Positions 34,801 through 45,060 of a stretch of DNA of 64,000 nt are shown here, in pieces (the first letter of the stretch is position 1; every line of letters starts with the position of its first letter). Source of the stretch: Agapetus fuscipes (Eukaryota > Arthropoda > Insecta > Trichoptera > Glossosomatidae); contig OX637337.1 in the NCBI GenBank assembly GCA_951799405.1, forward strand, positions 13,514,347-13,578,346, given 5' to 3'. The position numbers and the translations under genes are program-made. The notes under the pieces are model-generated. The model did not search any database. It was not told the DNA's origin and worked only from the letters and a program-made list of their open reading frames with translations.

Positions 34801-37800
34801 TATTAATTACATAAATTCCCCTGGAACAGTAGCCCAAGTGGTGAGATAACTATGTTAAGGCGTGTTATAAAGCTAAATCTGCCGTTTTGTTTCTTACACT
34901 TTATGGTCTTAGCAAAATAGTTACAGTAATGAAAAAAATCGAGAATGCTTATTAATTTTTTACCTTAATTATAAAGCTTAAACAAAATATATAACTTAAG
35001 AATTGCCACCACAAAAAAATATTTAAAATAAACTACTAATCTAATCTAATCTAATCTAAGCTGCAAAGATATATATCATTTAAGTTTTATATTAAATGCA
35101 TTCCCACAAGCAGATATGTATAATTTCGCGCTAACACATGCCGCATGTGGACCTACAATATAAAAACCCAATCTCAAATGAACATAAGCCTTGCAACTCT
35201 TGCCGTCCTTCCCTGAAACAGAGGTGACATTGGCAAAGTGAACCAATTTTTACATTATGGGTGGTCAGCCGCATAACAACCTATAAGTCAAGGAACATAC
35301 ATGACAAATTACATTTTTTAAAAACAATAAATCACAATATATACATGGACATAAAAACTAAATCATAAAACCAATTTTACTTTAACAAACCTCAGCCGCC
35401 AACATCACAGATCAACCGCCATTTCTTTCTATCCTTACATACTTCTTTCATTTCCTCCAGAGTCATAACCTTCTTCATACAAGCTCTTCTTTTATTATGA
35501 CTCTGGATATTCTATTCATTCGCAATTTCGGATATTTGGTCCATCCATACCTTTCTCGGTCTTCCTCTACCACGACATCCATCTATTCTACCAACATATA
35601 CTTTCTTCGTCAGTCTTTCCTCATTCATTCTCTCCATATGCCCAAACCATCTTAACAAACTTCTTTTAATCTTCACTTTCACACTTTCTCTTGCACCACA
35701 TTCTTCTCTTACAAAATCATTCCTCACCCTGTCACTCCGTTTTTTCCCAATCATACTTCTTAGAAAGTCCATTTCAACAGTATGGACTTTACTAATTTCA
35801 CTTTCATTCACCGTCCAGGCCTCGCTTCCATACATCAAGGTGGGTAAAAGTATGCCACTGCGTACCGCCAATCGAGCATTTTTAGATATGTTTTGATTTT
35901 TGGCGATACAAGCTGTGGCACCCAGTACACACCTGCCCTTCATTACTCTTCTTTCAAATTCACCGGTCATTCTTCCATCTTTTTCAAACATACTTCCCAG
36001 GTATACAAACTCATTTACGACACCAACATTCATTCCATTAATTTTAAATTCATAATTCATACTTTCATCATCTCTTTCAAAAATCAATACTTTCGTCTTA
36101 CTTGCATTCAACTTCAGATGGTTACCTAACAAAGCTTCATTCAATCTAGAGAGCATTGTTTGCAATTCTACTGCTGAATCAGAAACAAGAACTGCATCAT
36201 CTGCATACAGTAAAACACTCACTTTGCTCTCTCCTATCGACAATCCACAATCATTAAGTCGAGCATCTCTGACACACTTGTCCATGACTATGTTAAATAG
36301 CCATGGACTCATCACACATCCTTGCCTCACACCCTTATAATCTTCAAACCACTCACTATACTCACCATCAATACGAACAGTAGACAATGAAAACAATTGA
36401 CAGAAGATGGCCGCGTCAAAAAAGGAACGTGAGATACAACATGACACTGTGAGTCGAATCAACATAAGAAAGTTGATATTCTATCAACTGGAGTATCAAT
36501 GTACTTACTAACAAGGAGACAGTTGTGCGTTGATATTATTTCAGAGGTATATCGTTAACGGTGGTAGAGTCACAGTTTAACCCTTATAAACTTCAAACCA
36601 CTCGCTATACTCACCATCAATACGAACACATGCCTTACTATTTTCATAGTTGGCATGCACCGCACCTAGGAGAGCCCCATTCACTCCGTATGCTTTCAAA
36701 ACATCCCATAACATACCTCTGTCTACTGAGTCAAAAGCCTTTTCCAGATCTACAAAGGCCGTGAACAGCTTCCGCCTCACCGACAATTGTTTTTCAACAA
36801 GTTGTCGTAGAGTAAAAATCTGATCAACACAGCCTCTACCGGCCATAAAGCCGGACTGTATATCGGAAATCCTTTCACTAGTAGTCAGAATCACATTTTT
36901 TATAATCACCTTACAGAAGACTTTTCCTGGTATACTGAGTAGACTGATTGGTCTGAAGTTCTGACAGTCTTTTTTGTCCCCTTTACCTTTGTAAATGGGA
37001 ACAATGACTGCCTTCCTCCAATCTATCGGTACTACTCCTGCATTCACACAAAGCTTACATAATTCGTACATCCAATCTATCACGCATTCACCTCCTGCTT
37101 TCAACATTTCACCATTTATTCCATCAAACCCAGCAGACTTTCCATTCTTCAAACATTCAATAGATACTTTTATTTCTTCTTTCAAAATCCTAAATTCATT
37201 CTCTTCTGTCATTTTTCTAAACAAATTTCTTTCGCCCCGACCAAAAATCCCTTCAAAATATTCTTTCCATCTCTTACATACTTCATCATTCTCCCATACC
37301 ATCTCACCAACAGCACTTTTGATTCCTGGGGTGGTCAATGCAGAATCTTTATTCCTAATGGCACCGACCCATCTCCAGAATTCCTTCCTACTGTCGGTGA
37401 AACTTCTGTTCATTTTTTCATCAATCTTTCTCTGTTCATTCGCTTTGCTTTCATAAACTACATTCTTCACCATTCGCTTGGCTATCTTATATTCATCTTC
37501 TAGCTTTCTATCATTCCTGTCGTTCAGCCACTTTTTGTAACATTCCTTCTTTACTTTCACAGCCTCTTTTACTTTAGCATTCCACCAGGCATCCCCTTTC
37601 AATCTTCCACCTTTCGTTACCCCACATACTTTTTTAGCGCATTCAATTATTCTTTCTTTCATATCCTTCCACATGCTTTCAATATCTTTTTCATTCACAT
37701 TCTTTTCAAGTTCATTCACACTTAACATTTTTTGTAATTCTGATTTATACTTCACTTTCACGTTTTCATCACTCAGACTTTCTACTTTTATTCTTGGCTT

Positions 37801-40800
37801 TCTTACTTTCTTCTTACGTTTCTTCTTTCTTACTTCTCCAATCATTATTTTAGCGCATAAGAGATAGTGGTCACTGCCTATTTCAGGCCCACGATAGACA
37901 CGGCTATCTCTTACGGCTCCTCTCAGTCTTTCATCTACACAGATGTAGTCAATGATTGTGCGACTTCCCACAATCTGCCTTGTGTACAGATGCACATCCT
38001 TATGCCGAAACCATGTGTTTGATGCAAAAAGGCTGTGCTCTGCACACAAAGCTAACAGGTGTCGCCCATTATCATTGACTACACCTCGTCCACTAGGACC
38101 AACAATTTTCACACATTCATCTCTTTGCTTACCTACCCATCCATTCATATCACCCAAAATTATAATGAATTCATTCTTCTTACTTTCACGCACAGCTGCA
38201 TTCAACTTGTTCCAAAAATTCATTTTCACCTCCATACATTCTGAATCTACAGGAGCATAACAGGCCACCAAGAAAATTCTCATCTTGTTTGTTTTAAATT
38301 TAACAATCAAGATTCTTGGGGAGACTCTTTTGTAACCCGTTATGCATCCTTTCACATTTTCACTAACGATCACGCCAACACCTTGTCTTTCATTCCCATC
38401 TTCTACACCTGACCAGATATACAATTCACCATTCATTAGTACTTTTTCACCATTCCCTTTCATTTTTGTCTCTGTCACACCCATCACTTGTATTCTCTTT
38501 TCATTCATCACATTCACAATTTCCTTCTCCTTACACTCATTCATTCTTCTGACATTCCAAGTTCCAATCACCCATTCATTCTCTCTGAGCAAGTTTCTGG
38601 CGGTGTCTCTGCAAAGTGGAACTGAGCTTATGTTGGCGTTCATAGGCCTTATTTAATACAAAAAACTAAATAAAAATATAGGTATCAAATAATACTCGTA
38701 ACAACTTTAAGAATAAAAAAATAATAATATTAAAATTATCAAAAAATTAAAATATTAAAAATAAATAAATAAATTATTATAATGATCATTATATAAAATT
38801 AATTAAATCCTAATCCTAATCCTAATCGGGGTGTCGGCTTCTCCCTCTAGGAAAGTCGCAGGGTGCTTATGTCAGGATGATGTTGAAGTTAAAGTTGGCG
38901 TTGCCGGAGTAGCTCCTGGCGGGCTACGTGGGTCCTCGCCCATGCCCGCGTCTCTACGCTGGGCCCCCTCGCCGTGCAACACCCAGCCTCCTGTAGCTAG
39001 GCACTCCTTGGGGTTCTTATCAGAGTTGTCGTCGCAGTCGTTACACACCCAGGTGCAGGGAATGCAGCGCCCGTTGGCGCACTGGAACTGACGGGCGGAG
39101 CAGCCGGTGGTGTCAGATATGTGTCCAGCGCCAGCAATCACGTAACAAGTCCCAGTAAACAGTGTACAAAACGAAAACACAAACCACATATTACATCCAA
39201 AAATCAATGCGGGGGCAGACTGGCTCTCGTTGGAATACATGTCGAGAATCCCGCCACAATTCACTATTCACACTTTTGAATTTTTGTTTGGAATAGAATA
39301 CACAGCTTCACACTATTCTTCAAAATTAATTTGAATTTAACTGGCGCTCCTTCTCTTCAGTTTCAATTTTGAGGTTATGTCAGGTATTTTGTTTTTAAAA
39401 AATAGCCACCACCATGGACTGAAATTGAATGTGTTATGAATTCAAGTGCATTGGTTGGCTTTATCTGGTTGATGTATGCAAATTCATGCAATAATCATTT
39501 TGAAATATTTATTTAGATAAATCACTGCAAAACAGATCTGAGCTGTCACTTTTTTTTTTGCACCATCATCATTGACCTTTTAGAATTTTAATTTGGTCAG
39601 AAGTCACTCAAAACATAATTTTATTTGAGATTTATAGTTTAAAACACTTGATTATAAATGAATTTAGTTCATCCGATTAAGCTTGTGTGGGGAATTGTCT
39701 TTATTATTATGGTTTATTTCAATTAAAACAGAGAGCAAAAACAAATGACACTTATGCGTGATGATATTATGATCATCAATCTAACTAAATGAATTAAATA
39801 TTAATTAAATCAAGAACACAGTTTTTCCATATTTACTCAAAAACTATTGACATTATAAAAAAAATGTTAAGTACGGAAACTAAACAATGTATAGTTCTGT
39901 AATTAAAAAGCAAAAAAAAAATTCCAAAATATTCGTACAGCATACACGAAAAAATAGCTAAAAATGTAAAAAAAAACGCGTTTATTTAAAAAAAAAATTG
40001 TGGTGACAATTCTTAAGTTAAATATTTTGTTTAAGCTTTATAATTAAGATAAAAAATTAATAAACATGCTTGATTTTTTTCATTACTGTAACTATTTTGC
40101 TAAGATCATAAAGTGTAAGAAACAAAAATGGCAGATTTAGCTTTATAACACGCCTTAATAACGTTGACCGTCTCCATACAATAAAGCCATCCAAAATGGC
40201 GGCAAGTGAACAGCTGATCAATAATTCTATTTACTTCATACAAAGTATCTAAACGTCATTCGATAGATTTGGCAATTTATCATGGCCGGTAGCTGACTGA
40301 CCGTCGTTACCTGACGCCATACAAAAAAAATATCCAAGATGGCCGCAGGTGAACAGCTGATTAGACTGGCATGATGGCGAACCTACCACGATATTCCTTT
40401 ATTATACGGGTTTGTATTGGTATTCCTTGACTTATAGGTTGGTATGAGGCTGACCACCCATACTGTAAAAAATGGTTCACTTTGCCAATGTCACCCCTGT
40501 TTCAGGGAATGTCGGCAAGAGTTGCAGGGCTTATGTACATTTGAAATTTGGATTTTATTTGTAAGTACACAATCAGCATTTGTAAGCGCGAACTACACGT
40601 GTTTGTTTGTGGGCATACATCTGAGAGCTTTGAATGAATATATCCTTGCAACTTAGATTATAGATTATAGATTATAGTATGCCAACTACACAATTATGCA
40701 TATAAGACGAGTGCGATCTAGTTGGCCGATGATGGAACGCACACATACTTTCTTTCTGAAAATAGCAAACCTGGAACGCCAGGAAAATCCCACGAAGACA

Positions 40801-43800
40801 TTCGGAAATCTTTTTATTAGTGGTTCTCTTCGTTTATCATGAAATCCTAATAATAATTATGGAATGCGCGCCCCTGGTCCCTTGGTAATAATCAAGGGAT
40901 CAGGAACGCGATATGTTGATTACAAAACTAAAGAATTCGCGCTTTCTATAGCATAGTTCAAGTTCACAGAAGGCTCTTGGGGTGTGTTTCATACGAAAAC
41001 AGCGCCCATCAAATAAATCCTCCTAATATAATTAATATATACATGAGCTAAGTATTTATTATATTGAAAGTTAAATTATTGCGTGTTTTGATATGTTCAA
41101 TTCTTGTATATAAAGGAATAATACAATGTTAACACGTATTTCTTCAGAGATTGAATTATCGATATTAACAAGTATCGATCGATAGCTAGCAGAGATTATC
41201 AACTTTGTACAACTCTACATATGCGTTTTATTCTTGATGGAGTGTGAGTGTATGAGTGCGAGCTCAAAAACTCGCGATCAAAACGTCGTAAGCGATCCTG
41301 ATTTCATGGCGCTTAGGCTCTTTCTATCCATCGCATTTGAATTTTTTTTAACAAATCAAGCGCTAGCTACCATTGTAATTGTAATGTTAGTTCCCGCCTA
41401 CCGAAAAAACGGTGACAGCTGGTTTTGATACTGCAATAGAAACATACCATATCTCTTTATATTCCGTGATCTGTGGTAATAACCAAGGGACCAGGGGCGC
41501 GCATTCTATACATACAGAAATAGACACATGCAATGCAAAACGCAACTCTGTCTTCAAGTAAATATGAATATAATTCATTTGGTGAGCGCTGCTTTTGTGT
41601 GAATCACAGCCCTCTGCGAGCTTAGTCGTCGATGTAGAAATCGCCAATTATCAAGCAAGACTCAGTTGTTGTAATGCTGGGTGCACCTATGGTGGCCTGA
41701 CTTAAAGGCAGATTAATTTTATTAAGAGCAGTCAAGCTTCGTAAAAAAAAAACTAAAAAGTAACCAATACCATTCCACCTTGTCTGTTTCCAGGGTGCCT
41801 CTCCTGTTGGCGTCTGCCTGGTGGACTGGCAGATCACCCGCCTGGCGTCTCCAGTGACGGATCTGGCTTACCTAGTGTTCGGCTGCACGGAGCAGAGCTT
41901 CAGGGCGCGTCATCTGCAGGAGATGAAGACGCTGTACTACCAGAGCCTGGGCAGGAGCCTGCAGCAGCTGGGGGAGAGGGTGGACCAGTGCTACCCCAAG
42001 GAGGTGAGCAGCGCCGAGATCTCAATGACTGACTTTACGATTATCGAGTGGAAGGGGAAGGATGCACCGAAAGAAAGCAGTGAGAGAAACAGATAACACA
42101 ACGATCAACCTTAACGAATGGTTTATTGCTTGCGGATAGGGCATGGAATACCGGAATAATTTTCATACCGGTATTGAAATTTCAAATACCGGTATACCGA
42201 AATTTCGGTATTTTTTCGGTATTTCATTAAATACTGCTAATTACCTACTGGTTAAATGATGCCAAAAACGATTAGTAAATCATTAAAGCAGTTTTCTACG
42301 CTATTTGTCAGAAACACTCGAACTATTGATCAACTTACTAAAAACCATTTATTGAGTTATTATAGTTAAGGTAACACTAAATAAAATACGTTATTTGATC
42401 CCAGAATTATTTATGTTGTTTTAAAGGCACAAACATCACAATCAAATTGGTATTAAAATCAGTCCTCTCTAATTACTTATATGAAATCATGCAACGAGAA
42501 TTTCTAATATAGCGTACGTTTAAACAAAATCAAACTGTGTTATTTGATTTAATTCATTATGTAGTTTCAGTTTTTCCATATTTACTCAAAAACTATTGAC
42601 ATTATAAAAAAAATGTTAAGTACGGAAGCTAAACATGATGTATAGTTCTGTAATTAAAAAGCAAAAAAAAAAACCGAAATACAGCACACACGAAAAAAAA
42701 GCTAAAAATGTTAAAAAAACACGTTTTTTAAATATTTTTTTGTGGTGGCAATTCTTAAGTTATATATTTTGTTCAAGCTTTATAATTAAGATTAAAAATT
42801 AATAAACATGCTTGATTTTTTTCATTACTATAACTATTTTGCTAAGACCATAAAGTGTAAGAAATAAAAACGGCAGATTTAGCTTTATAACGTACATACT
42901 CGTAAACGCATCATCTAATGGAGGTGAAATTCTTTACATCGTCTTTGTATATTATGTAATACGTCGATGTAAACATGGATTTATAAGGACTCCATGGATG
43001 TAAATGCATTTATTTATCTGATATCATTGCTCACAGTTGCAGGGTCAGCACCAAGCTGTGATTATGTTTATGTGACCTTGACCTTGAAACTAGAAAAAAT
43101 ATTAAATGTAGAAGACCAGACAGAAGATACAAAAGGTCGCATTATGTTAAATAAGGTTCATAAAAGAAAATCTTCTAGATTATAATGATTAGAAGAGATT
43201 TATAAAAAGATGAGACTTTTTTGTATTAGATAAGATTGCACAAGATACATTAGATAAAAATAGACAAGATACCTACTTTACGTGAGAAACATGAAATAAA
43301 GTCCTTTATATCAGAATCATATGATAAGATTCATAAGATATACTAAATAATATTACACCAGATCCATTAAGTAAGGCTAAATAATATATTCAAGATTCTA
43401 TCAAGTGCGATACACATCTATATTATATAGGTAATCTATAATCTAAATTGCAAAGATATATTAACATTTAAAGCTCATATCAAATGCATGCCCACAAACA
43501 AACACGTGTAGTTCGCGCTTACAAATTCTGAATGTGTACCTACTTACAAATAAAATCCAAACCTCAAATGAACATAAACCCTGCAACTTTTGCCGACCTT
43601 CCCTGACACAGGGGTGACATTGGAAAAGTGAACCATTGTTGACAGTATGGGTGGTCAGCCTCATACCAACCTATTAGTCAAGGAATGATAAGATTAATTG
43701 GATTAAGTAAGACATAATATTAGATAAGTATCTAAGATTTCGCTTCTCACAGCCCACATCTGAGAGAAGCGAAACTCCAAGCTTCAGCTCTAGCTCTGGT

Positions 43801-44227
43801 AGACCACGGCAACAGACCCCGGACAACAACTCTGCAATACATTATATTAGGTTATACCCACAGATCACGGAATATAAAGTTATACCCATAAAAGTAGATA
43901 AGATAAATTTGATAAAATTCCATGTATTAGATAAGATTAGATACATTGTCATAGGATACTCGTAAGACATCTTCGTAATTACACAATCATTTTTTTTTGC
44001 AGGTGTATGATCGCCACTTCCAACAGTTCCTACCGTTCGGCCTCTTCATGTCCATGGCCATCATCCCCATGACGCAAGCCAAGCGGGGAGAAGGTTCCAG
44101 CCTGGAGGACGCCATGGGAGGACCAGGAGCAGAGGACCAGCAGCCTGCTGGGTTGCGGCTCACAGACCAGGGAGTGGAGAGGCTGAGGGGCATTACCAGG
44201 GACTTCATCGGCTACGGGATGCTTTAA
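31870..44227 (+). CDS. EcKinase-like (CHK kinase-like) protein, gene 1
   Basis: Three coding exons, 31870-32649, 41794-42003 and 44003-44227, all phase 0 with GT-AG borders, give 404 residues, the usual family length. The family (EcKinase/DUF1679, CHK-like) has an aminoglycoside-phosphotransferase-like kinase fold. A silkworm member phosphorylates ecdysteroids, and others are linked to detoxification by phosphorylation; the substrate here is unknown. Visible are a nucleotide-loop region [11 protein letters not shown] (39-49), Lys66 in [15 protein letters not shown] (128-136), the Brenner-type catalytic motif CHGDCWSNN (246-254) and the metal-binding DWQ (Asp271) followed by [11 protein letters not shown]. 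All expected residues are intact, so this looks functional. The ATG follows a purine-rich ggaggaaag. Intron 1 (9.1 kb) contains an RTE-like LINE and an antisense LDLa ORF. A paralogue follows at 51759. Confidence 0.92.
32885..33144 (-). repeat. Rep-A copy 6, in intron 1 of EcKinase-like gene 1
   Basis: Starts with the (aatct)n tail (about five units) and 'aagctgcaaggatatatacc', and ends at 'ccgcataccaacctataagt'. Confidence 0.9.
33145..33852. other. Intronic AT-rich sequence
   Basis: No gene seen. A patch at about 33378-33420 ('gatgggtgatttttctcaga') resembles 6540-6560, upstream of Repeat M copy 1. Confidence 0.45.
33853..34098 (+). repeat. Repeat family M copy 2
   Basis: Second copy of the 6592-6828 repeat. 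It is more GC-rich and carries 'catactcgggagtgttcgtg', 'tttatacattactttttgcg' and 'gggaagccgatgggaatcgt'. Confidence 0.6.
34156..34204 (+). mobile_element. SINE-B scrap
   Basis: Only the body end remains ('ttgcttgagttggcgctttg', 'tagcgacgact'). Confidence 0.6.
34517..34766 (+). mobile_element. MITE family E copy 2 (250 bp)
   Basis: Same 250-bp element as 15312-15561, with about 30-bp terminal inverted repeats. The two copies differ at only a handful of positions, so insertion was recent. Confidence 0.9.
34858..35033 (-). repeat. Repeat family F copy 2 (truncated)
   Basis: Reverse copy from 'cgtgttataaagctaaatct' to 'caccacaaaaaaatattta', abutting a Rep-A copy. Confidence 0.8.
35037..35296 (-). 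repeat. Rep-A copy 7
   Basis: (aatct)n start, 'gcatgtggacctacaatat' and 'ggtcagccgcataacaacct'. Close to the copy at 53031-53297. Confidence 0.9.
35512..36465 (-). pseudogene. LINE ORF, C-terminal half (YADD box to tail)
   Basis: Continues the RT domain: [13 protein letters not shown], the catalytic [24 protein letters not shown], then the thumb and C-terminal region ending DQISEIANE before a stop. The first ~20 residues come from the flanking insertion rather than from the LINE. Non-functional on its own. Confidence 0.85.
36380..36580. mobile_element. 201-bp insertion in the LINE RT domain, flanked by a 48-bp direct repeat
   Basis: The LINE segment 36332-36379 is repeated at 36581-36628 with two mismatches, and the 201 bp between are unrelated to the LINE. 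The insert contains a short ATG frame on the + strand (36407-36508, [19 protein letters not shown]...) of unknown relation. It may be an insertion with a long target duplication or a junction of two LINE copies. Confidence 0.7.
36577..38643 (-). CDS. LINE ORF: endonuclease and N-terminal half of reverse transcriptase
   Basis: An intact 688-codon frame. The APE-like endonuclease occupies roughly residues 25-270 and would nick target DNA. The RT domain begins near residue 480 and carries the first catalytic aspartate block ([10 protein letters not shown]). The frame is cut just before the YADD active site by a 201-bp interruption, so a full enzyme cannot be made from this copy. Confidence 0.88.
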   Translation of the reverse strand: MNANISSVPLCRDTARNLLRENEWVIGTWNVRRMNECKEKEIVNVMNEKRIQVMGVTETKMKGNGEKVLMNGELYIWSGVEDGNERQGVGVIVSENVKGCITGYKRVSPRILIVKFKTNKMRIFLVACYAPVDSECMEVKMNFWNKLNAAVRESKKNEFIIILGDMNGWVGKQRDECVKIVGPSGRGVVNDNGRHLLALCAEHSLFASNTWFRHKDVHLYTRQIVGSRTIIDYICVDERLRGAVRDSRVYRGPEIGSDHYLLCAKIMIGEVRKKKRKKKVRKPRIKVESLSDENVKVKYKSELQKMLSVNELEKNVNEKDIESMWKDMKERIIECAKKVCGVTKGGRLKGDAWWNAKVKEAVKVKKECYKKWLNDRNDRKLEDEYKIAKRMVKNVVYESKANEQRKIDEKMNRSFTDSRKEFWRWVGAIRNKDSALTTPGIKSAVGEMVWENDEVCKRWKEYFEGIFGRGERNLFRKMTEENEFRILKEEIKVSIECLKNGKSAGFDGINGEMLKAGGECVIDWMYELCKLCVNAGVVPIDWRKAVIVPIYKGKGDKKDCQNFRPISLLSIPGKVFCKVIIKNVILTTSERISDIQSGFMAGRGCVDQIFTLRQLVEKQLSVRRKLFTAFVDLEKAFDSVDRGMLWDVLKAYGVNGALLGAVHANYENSKACVRIDGEYSEWFEVYKG
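38872..39240 (-). CDS. Short ORF with an LDL-receptor class A module (possible gene fragment)
   Basis: A 122-residue open frame from ATG 39240 with no intron. A hydrophobic, signal-like stretch (about 11-38, with a second Met at 18) precedes one LDLa repeat (about 47-80: [20 protein letters not shown] then [13 protein letters not shown]), then a Pro/Thr-rich tail. LDLa modules are Cys/acid-rich calcium-binding units of lipoprotein-receptor proteins. Here the module is damaged: compared with the usual CDG.DDC, two or three residues are lost between the fourth and fifth Cys, an extra Cys sits in CIPCTW, and the last acidic Glu is Lys. It lies antisense in intron 1 of EcKinase-like gene 1, just beyond the 5' end of the LINE. 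A decayed partial copy of a larger receptor gene is the most likely reading. Confidence 0.5.
   Translation of the reverse strand: MYSNESQSAPALIFGCNMWFVFSFCTLFTGTCYVIAGAGHISDTTGCSARQFQCANGRCIPCTWVCNDCDDNSDKNPKECLATGGWVLHGEGAQRRDAGMGEDPRSPPGATPATPTLTSTSS
39265..39820. other. Intronic AT-rich sequence
   Basis: No supported gene or recognised repeat. It would be the promoter side of the antisense LDLa ORF; no clear TATA box was found. Confidence 0.45.
39821..40157 (+). repeat. Repeat family F copy 3
   Basis: Full-length plus copy from 'gtttttccatatttactcaa' to 'agctttataacacgcc'. About 90% like the copy at 42570-42890 by eye. Confidence 0.85.
40170..40400. repeat. Two partial MITE-H cores
   Basis: 'ccaaaatggcggcaagtgaa cagctgat' at about 40190 and 'ccaagatggccgcaggtgaa cagctgatt' at about 40333 match the core of the fold-backs at 9597 and 61247, without their arms. 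Confidence 0.6.
40425..40678 (+). repeat. Rep-A copy 8
   Basis: The head 'ccttgacttataggttggta' runs to the tail 'cttgcaacttagattataga'. Confidence 0.9.
40679..41575. other. Intronic sequence with a distant inverted repeat
   Basis: No gene. 'aatgcgcgcccctggtccct' at about 40862 is matched in reverse complement near 41485-41505, about 620 bp away. It may mark the ends of an unrecognised element. Confidence 0.5.
41577..41697 (-). mobile_element. SINE-B 3' fragment (minus)
   Basis: 'ggtgagcgctgcttttgtg', 'ccctctgcgagctta' and 'caagcaagactcagttg'. The tRNA-like head is missing. It ends about 100 bp before exon 2 of EcKinase-like gene 1. Confidence 0.8.
42150..42235. repeat. taccggtat-type palindromic simple repeat
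   Basis: Several overlapping 'taccggtat' and 'aaatttcggtat' words in intron 2 of EcKinase-like gene 1. Confidence 0.6.
42570..42890 (+). repeat. Repeat family F copy 4
   Basis: From 'gtttttccatatttactcaa' to 'gcagatttagctttataacg'. Confidence 0.85.
43170..43431. repeat. Degenerate gataagat-rich tract
   Basis: The word 'agataagat' and variants recur irregularly from about 43170 to 43431, and again at 43687-43735 and 43895-43950. This suggests an old simple repeat split by a Rep-A insertion. Confidence 0.6.
43432..43686 (-). repeat. Rep-A copy 9
   Basis: Reverse copy from 'aatctataatctaaattgca' to 'cctcataccaacctattagt'. It interrupts the gataagat tract. Confidence 0.9.
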
Positions 44228-44850
44228 AGTTTAAACCATCAACAAACATCAAAAGAGAGAGCTGTGAGGAATGATCTCCATTTAATCATACAATGACATA
44301 TTGAGAAAAACGAGTAACTCTTAAAATGAACTTCCCCAGCTTCGAGATGCTGTAAACCACTGGTAACCTTCAAAAGGAGAGAGCTGTGAGGAATGATCTC
44401 CATCTCATCACACAATATCACCATCGTACTGGAGCACTTCAAAGGGCTTCGTCAGCTACGGGATGCTGTAAGCCTTAGACAACCATCAAAGGGAAAGAGC
44501 TTTATCTTCTTCAATGGCAGTACAACCCAATTCAGACCTAAATTTCTATCAACCTCTGCCTCCAACTCCGTCCACTGTCCAGTTATCAACTTGTAAAAGT
44601 TGAGCTGCATTCTTCCCTACTTCATCTCTCCATATCAGTCTGAGACTTCCCGCACTTGTTCTGCCAGGATGCAACACCGAGGCCTTCATCAGCTACGGGA
44701 TGCTCAATGCTGTTAACATCAGACAACCATTAAAAACAGAAATCTGGGAGAAATGATCTCCATTTTATCATACAACCACATATTCAAAAGAAATAATGAC
44801 TCTGGAGCATCACCAAGGAGATCATCAGCTACGGGATGCTGTAAAACTCA
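44199..44850 (+). repeat. Degenerate tandem duplications of the EcKinase gene-1 3' end
   Basis: The word ctacgggatgct, which encodes the last residues YGML at 44212-44223, recurs at 44456, 44693 and 44829, each after a 'cttc(a/g)tc(a/g)g' word. Between them 'gaggaatgatctccat' recurs at about 44269, 44390 and 44750. These are diverged copies of exon 3's end plus 3' UTR, with a similar fragment at about 46565-46605 beyond the satellite. Confidence 0.75.
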
Positions 44851-45060
44851 GACAGTCTTCGAGCGGGTGCCATGTCAGAATATTTACGACAATTGCTTCT
44901 CCCAGTCTTACCACTTAGAAGCGAGCACGATCTCCGAGCTTTTCAAGGATCCGTGTCAGGTGGTCACTCTCTGTAAGATGTCAGTGTTTTTTTTTCAAAA
45001 GTGAATTACGTCCGGAATGAAGAAGAAAAAGAAGTCCTTGCGGGGAAATAGAAGAAAACG

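Larger units (their letters stand above)
35400..38850 (-). mobile_element. RTE-like non-LTR retrotransposon (LINE), nearly full length
   Basis: One long ORF is broken by an insertion and a stop. The 5' part (38643-36577, 688 codons) holds an AP-type endonuclease ([40 protein letters not shown]) and the start of the reverse transcriptase ([39 protein letters not shown]). The 3' part (36465-35512) continues with [41 protein letters not shown] and [19 protein letters not shown]. Beyond that a TAG stands where related copies have Trp, followed by recognisable tail codons to about 35400. There is no RNase H, which suits the RTE clade. It lies antisense in intron 1 of EcKinase-like gene 1. The (cctaat)n at 38810-38826 marks the approximate 5' border. 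Confidence 0.9.

Noticed and set aside
36995..37456. 153-codon + strand frame and other frames opposite the LINE
   Set aside because: Shadow frames of the real minus-strand LINE ORF, with low-complexity composition.
38808..38828. Telomeric repeat (insect TTAGG)
   Set aside because: The unit here is six bases (cctaat) and only about three copies long, at the LINE 5' border.
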